Part shown: piece after piece, positions 16,048-16,379 of the stretch
Position numbering within the stretch: the first letter of the stretch is position 1
Layout: every line of letters starts with the position of its first letter
DNA from: Candidatus Finniella inopinata
GTDB lineage: Bacteria > Pseudomonadota > Alphaproteobacteria > Paracaedibacterales > CAITNM01
Direction: 5' to 3'
NCBI GenBank assembly: GCA_945903885.1
Contig: CAMDPB010000002.1
Span: 1-16,379 of the forward strand
DNA length: 16,379 nucleotides
Program-made: the position numbers and the translations under genes
Notes under the pieces: model-generated
What the model saw: the letters and a program-made list of their open reading frames with translations, nothing else
What the model was told of the DNA's origin: nothing
The model's database searches: none

Positions 16048-16205
16048 ATTTTCTTTTCCCTTTTTCTCTTTCTTTTTCGTTTGCTTCGCATTTTAGAGTG
16101 ACACCGATCGCTACCATACGGTGGTGTAGTATTTCGCACAAACAACCCACCGGTGAGCCATATTAAGACTGTGGCGTCGCTGATCAATAATGATTTGCAT
16201 CAACC

Positions 16206-16233
16206 TTGAACGGGCAACGTCTATTACTATAAT
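16206..16233 (+). promoter_or_regulatory. Orphan sigma70-like promoter
   Basis: TTGAAC (16206-16211) and a perfect TATAAT (16228-16233) are 16 nt apart. Transcription would start near 16240 and run to the right, where no ORF of size is present in the window. It could drive a gene beyond the edge or a small RNA. Confidence 0.45.
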
Positions 16234-16314
16234 ACGCAAGTGTACATTCTGGTTCATTGGTCACATTACTGGTGGTTAGTATCATGTATATTATTTTTAA
16301 TCAACCAATCAATA

Positions 16315-16351
16315 TTAATTATACTTATACTTAAATTATAAGTATAATTAA
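16315..16351. repeat. Perfect 15-bp inverted repeat, A/T-rich
   Basis: TTAATTATACTTATA (16315-16329) and TATAAGTATAATTAA (16337-16351) are perfect reverse complements around a 7-nt loop. A T-rich stretch (near 16360-16369) follows. Possible roles are a terminator, a regulator-binding operator or an easily melted site; the sequence does not decide. Confidence 0.7.
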
Positions 16352-16379
16352 CATTATTATAATTTTTATTTGCAATAAT

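Larger units (their letters stand above)
15994..16379. other. Non-coding tail of the window, 386 bp
   Basis: No convincing gene in six frames. A minus-strand frame at 15945-16187 encodes a lysine/arginine-rich stretch from the polypyrimidine tract and resembles no family. The stretch holds, in order, a terminator hairpin, a nearly pure pyrimidine tract (16049-16078), a perfect CACCGGTG palindrome at about 16148-16155, a promoter-like pair and a long inverted repeat. The base composition changes to strongly AT-rich after about 16280. I see no tRNA, rRNA or insertion-sequence ends. Confidence 0.6.

Noticed and set aside
15945..16187. 80-codon minus-strand frame rich in lysine and arginine
   Set aside because: It overlaps the hydrolase end and the terminator, its basic run is simply the polypyrimidine tract read backwards, and it resembles no known family.

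Overview
The window is AT-rich bacterial DNA, densely packed, with 14 of 15 genes on the minus strand. Read 5'->3' on that strand, the order is: an isc iron-sulfur cluster operon (iscR, a second nifS-like desulfurase, iscS, iscU, iscA, hscB, hscA, fdx), a frameshifted methyltransferase, dnaA, dnaN, a COG0400-type esterase, dps, and the F1 ATP synthase genes atpH-atpA-atpG-atpD. atpD runs off the left edge. The only plus-strand gene is a COG2945-type alpha/beta hydrolase, divergent from iscR.

The protein sequences and gene order point to an alphaproteobacterium. The F1 genes (delta, alpha, gamma, beta) are not preceded by F0 genes, which is the alphaproteobacterial split arrangement. An Rrf2-type IscR, two tandem cysteine desulfurases and HscBA-Fdx recall Rickettsiales and Holosporales. 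AT richness, tight overlaps, a shortened HscA and a broken methyltransferase suggest a host-associated lineage, perhaps Holosporales-like. This placement is inference from recalled families, not from a tree.

Layout. 1-4115: F1-ATPase genes, with stop/start overlaps or short gaps. 4221-5485: a Dps ferritin-like protein behind an esterase whose N-terminus carries a duplicated HGLGGS motif. 5486-5683: AT-rich spacer with a hairpin after dnaN. 5684-8286: dnaN and dnaA, the beta clamp and the initiator. 8287-8417: dnaA leader with one perfect DnaA box. 8418-9241: methyltransferase gene broken at a run of seven A. 9243-15161: the isc operon, with neighbouring genes overlapping or at most 11 bp apart. 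15162-15330: divergent promoter region with a strong match to an E. coli type 1 IscR site on the iscR -35 element. 15331-15993: hydrolase, followed by a likely intrinsic terminator. 15994-16379: no convincing gene, but a good sigma70-like promoter and a perfect 15-bp inverted repeat.

The isc genes form a complete pathway. IscS, and perhaps its paralogue, supplies sulfur. IscU is the scaffold, HscA/HscB release the cluster at the LPPVK motif, IscA is a carrier and Fdx gives electrons. IscR probably senses cluster status and represses the operon. I saw no CRISPR array, tRNA, rRNA, transposase or phage gene. The window is mostly conserved housekeeping DNA; the most unusual points are the frameshift, the esterase duplication, the trimmed HscA and the orphan promoter/inverted repeat at the right end.
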